Assembly (NCBI GenBank): GCA_049366695.1 | Contig: JBMNCR010000053.1 | Span: 1-61,685 of the forward strand | DNA length: 61,685 bases | Reading direction: 5' to 3' | DNA from: JBMNCR01 sp049366695 | GTDB taxonomy: Bacteria; Bacillota; Clostridia; Eubacteriales; Alkalibacteraceae | In this document: positions 35,165-43,552 of the stretch, in pieces | How positions within the stretch are numbered: position 1 is the stretch's first letter | How the letters are laid out: each line of letters starts with the position of its first letter | Position numbers and translations under genes: made by a program | The notes under the pieces: generated by a model | Told to the model about the DNA's origin: nothing | The model's input: the letters and a program-made list of their open reading frames with translations, nothing else | The model's database searches: none

Positions 35165-35439
35165 GAAATAAGTTTGGGAAAAGTAGGTTTTAACCTATTC
35201 CGCAAATACCTATTTTAGTTAGTAAGGCACAAAATTACGCAATTAATATAATTTATAATAAAGCCAAAGGAAAATATAATATAGCATGGAATAGTCAGTA
35301 AAAGAAAATATATATAAGTATTAGAGTAATCGGAGGAATTTTGATTAAATATGCTAAGTGCTATAATCTATAAGTATTGTATATAAAAATACGTTAAAAA
35401 GAATTAGGAAAATTAAGAAACAGGATATGAGGTAAAAAA

Positions 35440-35751
35440 ATGAAACTATTTATATCATTAATACCATTTACCTTAGGTTCATTTATTTATATTGGAATTG
35501 GTATTTACGCAATGAAGAAAAAGACTCCAATGCATTTTTGGGCTGGGACTACTGTTAAGTCATAAGAAATAACGGATGTAAAGGCTTATAATAGAGCTAA
35601 TGGAATTATGTGGTTAGTATTCGGAATTGCTTTTTTTATATCTTCTTTCTTTGGAAGTGTATTTTTTATATTAACATTTATATTTGAATTGATAATAATG
35701 ATGATTGTTTATAAAAAAATATATGATACATATAAAGTGAAAGATAAGTAG
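35440..35751 (+). pseudogene. small membrane protein, second copy with nonsense mutation
   Basis: A full-length copy, 104 codons including stop, of the gene at 31704-32015. The two proteins match along their whole length (GSFIYIGIGIYA-KKKTPMHFWAGTTVKS, then EIT...AYN-ANGIMW), but codon 42 is TAA (35563-35565) where the intact copy has GAA. No other disruption is present. It starts ATG behind GATATGAGGT. The single nonsense change in otherwise intact sequence suggests recent loss. Confidence 0.85.
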
Positions 35752-35792
35752 TTTAGTTAAATAATTTACCTACAAGTATATTGGATGAGAAT

Positions 35793-36030
35793 ATGAGAAC
35801 ATGTAAAACCTGTTATCTTATATACTCGTATATCTGAGTTTGTAGATATACAAACTGCAAAAATAAATTATATTTATGTAATATAAGTGCTAAAAGAACG
35901 TTTTCTGATGAAAGTGTACAGCTATTACATCGTTTTAAAAGTAGTAATACTACCGTAATATATGAAACAGAATGTAATAATAATGGAAGTCCATTAATAG
36001 TGAGAAAAAAATTACGTACTACAATATAAA
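35793..36030 (+). pseudogene. small Cys-rich frame interrupted by TGA
   Basis: From ATG 35793 the frame reads MRTCKTCYLIYSYI, a TGA, then VCRYTNCKNKLYLCNISAKR...RKKLRTTI and a stop, 79 codons in all. CxxC and C-x4-C-x6-C cysteines on both sides of the TGA suggest one former zinc-finger-like protein. The ribosome site is poor and I do not recognise the family. It could also be chance reading. From 36031 to 36298 there is only the leader of the next gene. Confidence 0.3.
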
Positions 36031-36298
36031 GCATTATGGAATTAAAATAGGATTCTTATGTATTTGAAGAAATTAAAAATATAAATTCTAAATAAACTAT
36101 AAAAAAATTCTATGGTCAGTATTTTCTGCTCTCTGATTAATTCGATAAATAACTGGAATAAACTGGACTAAATAAATCGAAGAACATTGGTATATAATGA
36201 AATGAGAAGACATAGTTTCCGTGAGGGTTCTTCCACAGGTATAAAGTTTTAAATTGAGGGTGTTAATTATAAAAATAAATAACAAAGGAGATAATTAC

Positions 36299-37132
36299 AT
36301 GGTTGAAAAATTATTTGATAATGAAGTTTTAAATGCATTCCATACTGTTATTGATTATTTATCCAAATTAATGGATGACCCTACAGCCATTTATATCACT
36401 GACTCAGAAACTTATCGAGTAATTAGAAATGTTGAAGAATTGCCATTAAAATCGCAGGTTGGAAATTCATTGAATCCCATTGTTGCTAAAAGAATAAAAT
36501 CGGGGGAATTGCAAGTATCGGAGTTTTCATCTTCAGAGGTTTCATCTATACCGTTTAAATCATATATATTACCGATAAAAGGGGAAAATGGAAAAATCGA
36601 TGGAGCTGTTCTGATGGCAAAAAGTTTAAAAAAGAGAAAGGAAGTAGTGGATGTTGCAGAGACATTAAAATCATCATTAGAACAGATAACCGATGCGATA
36701 AGTGATTTGAATGTCAATATACAAGAAGTTGTAGAGGCAAATGAACAAATTTTATCTAGTGTAAATGAAGCTACAAGTCATACAGCAGATACAAACGATA
36801 TATTAAATTTTATACAAGAGATATCGACCCAAACAAATCTATTAGGGTTAAATGCAGCTATTGAAGCATCAAGAGCTGGAGAATTTGGTAGAGGATTTGA
36901 TGTGGTAGCTAAAGAGATAAGAAAATTATCCACATCAACCAGTGAGTCAATAAAAAAAGTAGATAATGTATTAAATAATGTTAGTAATTCAATAAAGAAT
37001 ATAAACAAAAAAATAAGTGATACAAACATAGTATTTGAAACACAAGCGTCAAGTCTCGAAGAAATAGCTGCATCTATACAAGAATTAAATTCTACAGCAC
37101 AAATTTTGTATTCATTTGCTGAGAAATTATAA
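36299..37132 (+). CDS. soluble methyl-accepting chemoreceptor, copy B
   Basis: A 277-residue paralogue of the receptor at 24531-25358. The signalling part is nearly identical (QEISTQTNLLGLNAAIEASRAGEFGRGFDVVAKEIRKLSTSTSESIKKVD), while the N-terminal sensor is more diverged (PLKSQVGNSLNPIVAKRIKSGELQVSEFSSSEV in place of PLSEESGSPIAPMIKDMINKGELIVSDFSEGV). Start 36299 follows AACAAAGGAGATAA. Unlike copy A there is no TAAA-N15-GCCGATAT promoter upstream. The sensor divergence suggests a different signal and the promoter divergence a different time of expression. Confidence 0.92.
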   Translation: MVEKLFDNEVLNAFHTVIDYLSKLMDDPTAIYITDSETYRVIRNVEELPLKSQVGNSLNPIVAKRIKSGELQVSEFSSSEVSSIPFKSYILPIKGENGKIDGAVLMAKSLKKRKEVVDVAETLKSSLEQITDAISDLNVNIQEVVEANEQILSSVNEATSHTADTNDILNFIQEISTQTNLLGLNAAIEASRAGEFGRGFDVVAKEIRKLSTSTSESIKKVDNVLNNVSNSIKNINKKISDTNIVFETQASSLEEIAASIQELNSTAQILYSFAEKL

Positions 37133-37591
37133 GTTATGGTTTGCAACAATTTCAAATAGTTTAAATATTTTCACGATGAGTTTGTTTATGTAAGGTAAGT
37201 TATATATGAATTAAAACATTACTTAGTACTACTATAAGAGAAACAGTCAAGGAGATATTATCGGTATTGTTGAAGGTAATGGAACAAAGGGAGCGAACAG
37301 ATGCTTGGTATATATGGAAAACATTTCAAGTAATTGTAGAACTATTGCCAGCACTTTAAAAGCAAAGAACCCAGGTAGATATAGAGGATATAGTTGTGAT
37401 AGTGAGATATGGTTTATTACTTTCACAGTCTCGTATTATAATCTCGAGAAGTGATGCTTTTTAGTGTGGATTTTCAACTGAGAACTTGCTCTGAACGTTA
37501 ATGATTTAGGGGAAGACCTTGCTGAATTAGTATTTTTAATACATTTCTCTTTCATAATATCTTTTAGTTTTTCTTTGCTATTGCCATAATA
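37133..37591. other. intergenic region with possible gene remnant
   Basis: The first about 70 nt continue the duplication of the receptor's 3' flank. From about 37216 a frame without start reads ...SQGDIIGIVEGNGTKGANRC...NPGRYRGYSCDSEIW... for about 74 codons to a stop; it may be a decayed gene, but I do not recognise it. Confidence 0.3.
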
Positions 37592-37646
37592 AAAAACTCT
37601 TTTTTGGTCAGGATCAAATCTGAATTATTGCCAAAAAAGAGTTTTT
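37592..37646. terminator. terminator-like hairpin with 16-bp perfect arms
   Basis: AAAAACTCTTTTTTGG (37592-37607) pairs perfectly with 37631-37646 across a 23-nt loop. A- and T-tracts on both sides allow termination on either strand; it closes the flavoprotein operon on the minus strand. Confidence 0.75.
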
Positions 37647-37712
37647 AAATAAAGAATAACATCTAATACATAAGCATTATTTTATTACTCAAGATATTGT
37701 TTTGTAATAATC

Positions 37713-39161
37713 TTATTTAGTTGCATATGCTGCTGCATTTTTTCCAGCAACTCTTCCAAATGTTAATCCCATTTGAATGGATGTTCCACTGGCTGGATAC
37801 ACGGTATTAAAGAAGCTACCGTTTGCAACTTCGCCGGCTGCATAAAGACCAGAAATAACATTTCCATCTTTATTAATGACTTGTGTATCAAGATTTATTT
37901 TAATTCCACTCATTGTACCCAATGTAGCTGGTACAATCTTAAGGGCATAATACTTAGAGGAATCAATTGCTTTGTGACCAGTTAAATTTTTGCCAAATTC
38001 AGTATCTTCATTATTTGCTATCATTTTATTATAATTCTCAACAGTTGTTGTAAAGCCATTAGCATCAATACCAGCTTTTTCAGCTAATTCTTCAAGTGAA
38101 TCTGCTACAAAAGCTGAGCCTTTTTCTACTGCCTGATCTAAAGTTTCTACATATGTATTTTTATCAAAAATTAAATAAGATACTTGTTCATCTTGTTTTA
38201 CAAGTTCCTCATAGAAAAGTGGATAATCTGTTGTTTCATTGACAAATCGTTGTCCTTGTGTATTGACGTAAAGATATGGACTCCACATTAACATACATAT
38301 ATCAGTGGTATATGCTGGTTCGCCAACGACTTTTCTAAAACCTATAACCCCACCATTAGAAATTACGTCTGCATTTAATGATTTTGCCATAGTAAGACCA
38401 TCACCTGTATTTCCTGTGCCAACAAAACTGTCTTGCCCTTCTGCAATTGGTGCATATTCTTTCACCAATTCAGAATTTCTATCAAAACCACCTGTTGCTA
38501 ATATAACAGCTTTTGCATTAAATACTATTTCATTTTCGTCTTTATCAACTGTTTTTACTCCAACAACTTCGCCCTGATCATTTGTAATCAATTCATTTGC
38601 TGATGTTTGTAAGAAAATTTCTACATTTTTAGATTCTGCATATGCTTTTAATGGATTTATCAGTCCTGCACCATGACTCGTAGTGCTTTGTGCTCTTAAT
38701 ATCGGGCTAGTGCCAGATACAGTGGGCTCGTTGAATTCAACACCTAGTTCTACTAACCAGTCCATAGTTGCGCCAGATCTTTCAGCTACAAAAGTTAAAA
38801 ACTCTTTATCGTTTTTTCCTTCTGCTCTTTCAGACCAGTAGTTGACCAAATCTTCTACAGAATCTTCTACTCCGAAATCTTTTTGTGCTTGTGAACCCGT
38901 CGCATATACTATACCTCCAGAAAGTACTGTGCTTCCACCTACCATTGGCATTTTCTCAACAAGTGCAACATTGGAGCCAGATTCAGCAGCCTCAATTGCT
39001 GCTGCAAGACCTGCAGCTCCACCACCTATTACTACTACATCAAAGTTTTTGCTATCATTTGCACTATCTGTCGATGTATCCGTTGAACATCCTGCAAATA
39101 AACTTAAAACTAAAAATACACATACTATCAGACCTATAATTTTGTATTGATTCTTTTTCAT
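37713..39161 (-). CDS. extracellular FAD-dependent reductase lipoprotein (fumarate/urocanate reductase family)
   Basis: A 482-residue lipoprotein: signal MKKNQYKIIGLIVCVFLVLSLFAGC with lipid-bearing Cys25, then a flavocytochrome-c-type FAD domain (VVVIGGGAAGLAAAIEAAE, GGSTVLSGGIVYA, ILATGGFDRN, SGLYAAGEVANGSFF, ASGTSIQMGLTFGR). The capping domain includes TTSHGAG and the GQRFVNETTDYP block, where fumarate reductases carry active-site residues. Start 39161 follows AGGGGGAT. The partner FMN protein is 22 nt upstream. Known relatives reduce fumarate, urocanate or similar acceptors outside the cell as respiratory electron sinks; the substrate here is unknown. Confidence 0.88.
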   Translation of the reverse strand: MKKNQYKIIGLIVCVFLVLSLFAGCSTDTSTDSANDSKNFDVVVIGGGAAGLAAAIEAAESGSNVALVEKMPMVGGSTVLSGGIVYATGSQAQKDFGVEDSVEDLVNYWSERAEGKNDKEFLTFVAERSGATMDWLVELGVEFNEPTVSGTSPILRAQSTTSHGAGLINPLKAYAESKNVEIFLQTSANELITNDQGEVVGVKTVDKDENEIVFNAKAVILATGGFDRNSELVKEYAPIAEGQDSFVGTGNTGDGLTMAKSLNADVISNGGVIGFRKVVGEPAYTTDICMLMWSPYLYVNTQGQRFVNETTDYPLFYEELVKQDEQVSYLIFDKNTYVETLDQAVEKGSAFVADSLEELAEKAGIDANGFTTTVENYNKMIANNEDTEFGKNLTGHKAIDSSKYYALKIVPATLGTMSGIKINLDTQVINKDGNVISGLYAAGEVANGSFFNTVYPASGTSIQMGLTFGRVAGKNAAAYATK

Positions 39162-39183
39162 TGCATAATCCCCCTTCATTTTT

Positions 39184-39525
39184 TTATTCTGCTTTACTTA
39201 ATGCATTTTCAACTGCTTTGATAATACCTTCTGAACTGACAGTTGCACCAGCAACAGTATCTACTTCAGTGCTTTGATTTTCAATAATTGCCTGTGGAAC
39301 TTGTTCAAAAGCTGCATCAGAAACACCCGCAGTATCATTTTGAGAATTCACAGTAATATTTGAAATTTTTCCATCCTTTACTTCTACGCTTAATTGAATA
39401 TCTCCATGAAGACCTTCTGCGCTACCTTGGTAAATACCATCAGTCCATTGTGAAGCATTACTACAGCCAATCATTGTTAATAATAGAATAAATAGAATAC
39501 TTAGATATAGTGATTTTTTTATCAT
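39184..39525 (-). CDS. FMN-binding domain lipoprotein
   Basis: A 113-residue lipoprotein: signal peptide with lipobox MIGC (Cys21), then an FMN-binding domain with the flavinylation-type motif VDTVAGATVSSEGI, where ApbE-type transferases attach FMN to the Thr/Ser. Ribosome site AAAGGAGGTCAC. It would pass electrons from a membrane donor to the FAD reductase encoded next. No apbE or membrane donor gene is in the window. Confidence 0.9.
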   Translation of the reverse strand: MIKKSLYLSILFILLLTMIGCSNASQWTDGIYQGSAEGLHGDIQLSVEVKDGKISNITVNSQNDTAGVSDAAFEQVPQAIIENQSTEVDTVAGATVSSEGIIKAVENALSKAE

Positions 39526-39957
39526 TTAGTGACCTCCTTTGCATATATTTTTCTACAATAATTTAAGGTTTGCGTATTTTTTTGTATAACTTTGAAGGAT
39601 ATATACTAATTCATATAAAATCTAAAGTGAATATTTTAGAAAACATCCTATTTATTACTAAAGATTACACAATCAAACTGCAAATAAATACATGCATGCA
39701 CGCATAATTTGTTAAAAGTATACTACAATATTAGTATAATTTCAATATATATTTAACAATTTATAACTTTTATATATCTTACTATAATTAATACTATGAG
39801 CCAGTGAATAGTATTGAAGGAAGAAATATAAAATAAAACTGTAGTAATTATTTGTTCAATAAATATCGATGAACATATATTGGAAAATCAGTCTAGATAT
39901 AATTGTAATAAATAGTTAAGTATGCTAAAATAACTAAATAAGTAAATGGAGGTAACC
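39526..39957. promoter_or_regulatory. divergent promoter region of FMN/FAD genes and TetR
   Basis: About 430 nt of AT-rich DNA. The clearest signal is ATGCATGCACGCAT (39692-39705), a near-palindrome of unusual composition for this region and a candidate operator for the TetR protein encoded to the right. No gene is seen. Confidence 0.4.
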
Positions 39958-40557
39958 ATGACCACCCAAATAAATGAGAACAAAATGGCAGACAAATTAG
40001 TAGATAAAGCAATAGAGGTTTTTTCTGTAAAAGGTTATGAAGCAACCAAACTTACAGATATTACAAATGCTCTTCATATTTCTAGAGGTCCTGTTTATTA
40101 TCATTTTAAAGATAAATACGGTTTATACCTTGTAGCATATAATCAATTTGAAAATGGATTGTTAGAAATTCACAATAGAGTTATTGCTCAAGACAAACAC
40201 ATTATTAGGATTATGGAAGATGTAATCTATGAATTTGTAAATCATATTAAGCGTTTTGGAGTGAATTTCTTTTTTAATATACAAAATGTAGATGAACTAG
40301 AATCAATTAATAAACGATACAATACATTGAATTGTCGACTTTATCAAGATAAACTAGAACTTGTCAAAAAGGCCATTGAAGAAGGAGTAATACGAAGTGA
40401 TATTAATCCTAAAGAAGTGGTGGATTTAGTTTATCTCGTATATTTTGGAATTATCGATGGTTTAAACCTTAAAGTTATAGAGGATTACCCAGATCGAGAT
40501 ATAAAGAATATGGTTAATGTACTATTGCGGGGGATAGAAAGATACTGTTGTGATTGA
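39958..40557 (+). CDS. TetR-family regulator of the flavoprotein pair
   Basis: A 199-residue regulator. HTH: ATKLTDITNALHISRGPVYYHFKDKYGLYLVAYNQFENGL (about residues 27-66). The C-terminal domain is of the TetR type with RxNP-like RSDINPKEVVDLVYLVYFGIIDG. Start 39958 follows AAATGGAGGTAACC. Divergent from the extracellular FMN/FAD pair, which it probably controls in response to the electron acceptor. Confidence 0.85.
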   Translation: MTTQINENKMADKLVDKAIEVFSVKGYEATKLTDITNALHISRGPVYYHFKDKYGLYLVAYNQFENGLLEIHNRVIAQDKHIIRIMEDVIYEFVNHIKRFGVNFFFNIQNVDELESINKRYNTLNCRLYQDKLELVKKAIEEGVIRSDINPKEVVDLVYLVYFGIIDGLNLKVIEDYPDRDIKNMVNVLLRGIERYCCD

Positions 40558-40627
40558 GTAGAAACTAATAAATAAGTAGGTATTTACGCAGTTGATCATA
40601 AGGTCACTATATTAAATAATTAAAAAA

Positions 40628-40655
40628 AAGGCATGGGACTGATTCCATGTCTTTA
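40628..40655 (+). terminator. TetR gene terminator
   Basis: Stem AAAGGCATGG / CCATGTCTTT (one G-T pair), preceded by an A-run and followed by Ts. A second dyad, CTATATTTGC/GCTAATATAG (40802-40837), lies at the end of the next minus-strand gene. Confidence 0.75.
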
Positions 40656-40847
40656 AATAAGCGTATCCAGCAACGCTTAATCTTATGGGTAAAAGTTCCT
40701 AATGCATATTAGTAGAAGAAAGTACATTCATGTTTATCAAAATAATTGTTAGCAAATACAAAGTAAAATTTAGCAAAAAGCGGCACTTAGCAGAAGCGAG
40801 ACTATATTTGCGTTTCAATATTAGAATGCTAATATAGCCTGTAATCA

Positions 40848-41678
40848 TCAAATAAACATCAATAATGTTGCTAACACAATATAAAATAAAAATGAGTAAA
40901 GGATAGCTTTTTTGTATATATTTTTTTCATAGGCAATATTTCTAGTGAAAATGAGTTTTATATCTTCTTTTGAAAGCTGTCTAATTTTCATTATAAAAAT
41001 TACTTCAGTAATTACATAAATGATGGTCGGATAAAAATAAGAAAATAATCCAAGTAGAAATGTATTTAAAAAATATGAAAAAGATAATCCTCCTAGTATT
41101 GTCCCAATTATTGTTGCAGCTATTGTAAAGAGAAGAAGTTTCCACCATATTTTATATAGTCTCTCCCAGCTATCGTCTGCATAAACTGCTGTTTTTAGAA
41201 ATGTATTATAAGCTTTATCTGAATAAACATTATTCATATTTTTTTTGTCTAAAGCTTCTTTTGTAGACATTAGAAGTTTATGTATATCTTTGATAACTAC
41301 AGTAAGTCTGATAGTTTCATTTTTTGATATAATTTTTATCCATCCACCGATGTATGGAATGAATGAGAATTTTAACTTATCAATTTCTTCAAATTTTATT
41401 ACTGTTTCGCTTTTATAATTCTTATAAATTATCTGTTCATTGTCGATAGAGAATCGTATTTTCATAAACCGACCCAAGAAATACCATGTTAAAAATGATT
41501 CTATGGTGAGTATCAGTGCAAGAACGGTAGTGATTAATGATAATTCATCGAATCCATCTGAGCTAAAAAATATTAAAACAAAAGTCAATAACCAAAATAT
41601 AATAGCAAGAATACCTGTAAGTATAGATCCAAAGTTTCTAAAAAGTTTAATATGCTTTCGATAATAATAATTTTCCAA
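40848..41678 (-). CDS. membrane protein with a PH-like cytoplasmic segment, unknown function
   Basis: A 276-residue protein. Two membrane segments at about 17-40 and 45-68 are followed by a soluble beta-rich part (KIRFSIDNEQIIYKNYKSETVIKFEEIDKLKFSFIPYIGGWIKIISKNETIRLTVVIKDI) resembling bacterial PH domains, then a helical link and two or three more segments. The start is TTG at 41678, because GGAGG lies 9 nt upstream and the longer frame translates that site as Ser-Arg-Arg. No family name can be given with confidence. Confidence 0.65.
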   Translation of the reverse strand: MENYYYRKHIKLFRNFGSILTGILAIIFWLLTFVLIFFSSDGFDELSLITTVLALILTIESFLTWYFLGRFMKIRFSIDNEQIIYKNYKSETVIKFEEIDKLKFSFIPYIGGWIKIISKNETIRLTVVIKDIHKLLMSTKEALDKKNMNNVYSDKAYNTFLKTAVYADDSWERLYKIWWKLLLFTIAATIIGTILGGLSFSYFLNTFLLGLFSYFYPTIIYVITEVIFIMKIRQLSKEDIKLIFTRNIAYEKNIYKKAILYSFLFYIVLATLLMFI

Positions 41679-42212
41679 TATGTAAATCCTCCTTGAATTG
41701 TTAGTATATTGTATCAAGTTGTTGGAAAAACAAAATCCTTAAATTTTTATAAATACGTAGTTCAAGACTGCCTGAGATTATGAAGTGGATATTATTTGCA
41801 TATATGTAAGGAACAGAATATTGATGACGACGTAAAAATTAGTTTTTTTTCAACAAACTTATACCATATTATACTAATTATAACATAATATTGACAGAAA
41901 AACTGATGACTATACAATTATTAACATTTTTATATCCGAGTTATATGTAGTGCCTAAATCAAAGAAGTTATATAATCATAGAACTATGATAAAATAAGTA
42001 TGCTTTAATTATATTATCTTCAAGCATTTTACTAATAAGGTTAAATAATTTATAAATTTTTGTCTACTTGTTAGCGATGATTATATATGTATAGCCTTAA
42101 TTTACGTATGTAACATAATTATAAGCTAGTATTTATTGAAGCGAATTAATTTGCTGATAAACGCATTTATTAAGGTATATTTTATTATAAATGTACTAAT
42201 GTATTTGAATCA
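41679..42212. other. noncoding AT-rich region
   Basis: About 530 nt without a credible frame. A plus-strand TTGACA (41891-41896), 16 nt, TACAAT (41913-41918) promoter-like pair points into it with no gene downstream; it may be chance or serve a small RNA. Confidence 0.3.
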
Positions 42213-42695
42213 TTAAAGATAAAGAGAACTAAATAATTCTATACCAGATTTTGTTTTAAAATAGTTTGATTTTATATTCTTAATAGTATCTTTATTAATA
42301 CTATCCTCATATATATTCACTATAAAGTCTGATTCAATAATTATTTGATAATCAATACCCTTAATATTATTGTAAGTGTGGTGGTTGCCTATTATATAAC
42401 AAACTCGTTCAATCATTTCTGTATCAATATCATAATTATTTAAAATATTTCGAGCAATAGGTGGTCCTTCTAATTCTTGGTATTTTCCAGAAGAGGAGTT
42501 ATATTTACGTTCACTTTCTTTTATACCAATATCATGTAAGATAGCTGTCAATTCGATAATTATTTTTTCCTCTGTACTTAAATTTTCTAGTTGGCAGATT
42601 GTTTTGGCAAAGGAGTGAACTTTTAGGGCATGATTTATCCTTTTTACATCGTTATCAAAATAGAAAATCATTTCACGCATTATTTTTGAAATCAT
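42213..42695 (-). CDS. HD-domain phosphohydrolase
   Basis: A 160-residue HD protein: His in NHALKVHSFAKTI, HD in LTAILHDIGIKES, HH in IIGNHHTYN and Asp in IIESDFIVNIYE give the metal set. It lies 13 nt after the Crp/Fnr gene and is cotranscribed with it, next to the nitrosative-stress gene hcp. The substrate, probably a nucleotide, is unknown. Confidence 0.82.
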   Translation of the reverse strand: MISKIMREMIFYFDNDVKRINHALKVHSFAKTICQLENLSTEEKIIIELTAILHDIGIKESERKYNSSSGKYQELEGPPIARNILNNYDIDTEMIERVCYIIGNHHTYNNIKGIDYQIIIESDFIVNIYEDSINKDTIKNIKSNYFKTKSGIELFSSLYL

Positions 42696-42708
42696 ATTAC
42701 ACCTGCTT

Positions 42709-43401
42709 TTATTGTGCTGAGTATTTTAACATATTTATATCTTTTATTAAAAAACTTGATTTATCAAAATCGATTATACCTTCATCACGCATTCGGCACA
42801 TTTCTCTTGATAAAGAAGGTCTTGTAACATTTAAAAAATCTGCTAGTTCATTTCTATTAACAGATATTTTAAACTTATTCTTTCCTAGTAGGTTATAGTA
42901 TTCTAATAAGTATTTGCTTATCTTTTCTCTTACATTTTTTATACAAAGATATTCTAACCTTTTGTTCAGCATAAGTCCTTTGTTGGTAACGATTTTTAAC
43001 ATGTTATATATGAGTTCTTTATGACTAATACACATATTAGTACAACTGCCAGTGATTTTATCTGGAGGTAAAAATATAACTGTAGTAGTTTTTGTAGCGC
43101 ATATAGAAACAGGCCATGTATTTCGATCGGAAAAAGCTACCATCTCTCCAAATATGTCTCCTTGCTTTAGTTGATCCATTAATATTCGATTTCCTAAAGC
43201 ATTTTCTTTAGTTATATTTGCTTCGCCAATTAGTACTATGCCCAATCCCTCGAATATATCATCTTCTAGAGTTATATATTCATTTTTTTGATATTCATAA
43301 ACTTTGGGTTTTAAACAATTTAACATAGTATTTATTGAATCACTATCAATATTATTAAACAAAACAGTATGGGATAGGATGTTTGACCATTTTTTGTACA
43401 T
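42709..43401 (-). CDS. Crp/Fnr-family regulator (HcpR-like)
   Basis: A 230-residue regulator: an N-terminal cyclic-nucleotide-type beta barrel (IVLIGEANITKEN...QGDIFGEMVAFSD) and a C-terminal winged helix with SVNRNELADFLNVTRPSLSREMCRMRDEGIIDF. It lacks the N-terminal cysteine set of Fnr. Divergent from hcp, with a perfect 16-bp palindrome between. In related anaerobes HcpR regulators activate hcp in response to nitric oxide or nitrite; that fits, but the ligand is inferred. Confidence 0.85.
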   Translation of the reverse strand: MYKKWSNILSHTVLFNNIDSDSINTMLNCLKPKVYEYQKNEYITLEDDIFEGLGIVLIGEANITKENALGNRILMDQLKQGDIFGEMVAFSDRNTWPVSICATKTTTVIFLPPDKITGSCTNMCISHKELIYNMLKIVTNKGLMLNKRLEYLCIKNVREKISKYLLEYYNLLGKNKFKISVNRNELADFLNVTRPSLSREMCRMRDEGIIDFDKSSFLIKDINMLKYSAQ

Positions 43402-43422
43402 AATTTACCAACTTTCTAATTT

Positions 43423-43438
43423 AGTAACTATAGTTACT
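43423..43438. promoter_or_regulatory. Crp/Fnr-type palindromic operator
   Basis: AGTAACTATAGTTACT, a perfect 16-bp dyad (AGTAAC, 4-nt centre, GTTACT), lies 21 nt from the regulator start and 114 nt from hcp. Size and spacing fit a Crp/Fnr dimer. Confidence 0.75.
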
Positions 43439-43552
43439 GAATGGTTATGTTAATTATATTACAATCTTACCAACAAGACAAGTTAGAAAATTTTATTTTA
43501 TGATTTGTAGTATTAAAAAAAAATTATTATTAATTTATGAGGAGGATTATTT

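Noticed and set aside
35793..36030. Selenoprotein with TGA as selenocysteine
   Set aside because: No conserved redox context at the TGA (residues I-*-V) and no convincing bacterial SECIS hairpin directly after it.
41891..41918. Small RNA gene promoter
   Set aside because: TTGACA-16-TACAAT is plausible but no terminator or structured RNA could be seen downstream, and AT-rich DNA gives such matches by chance.
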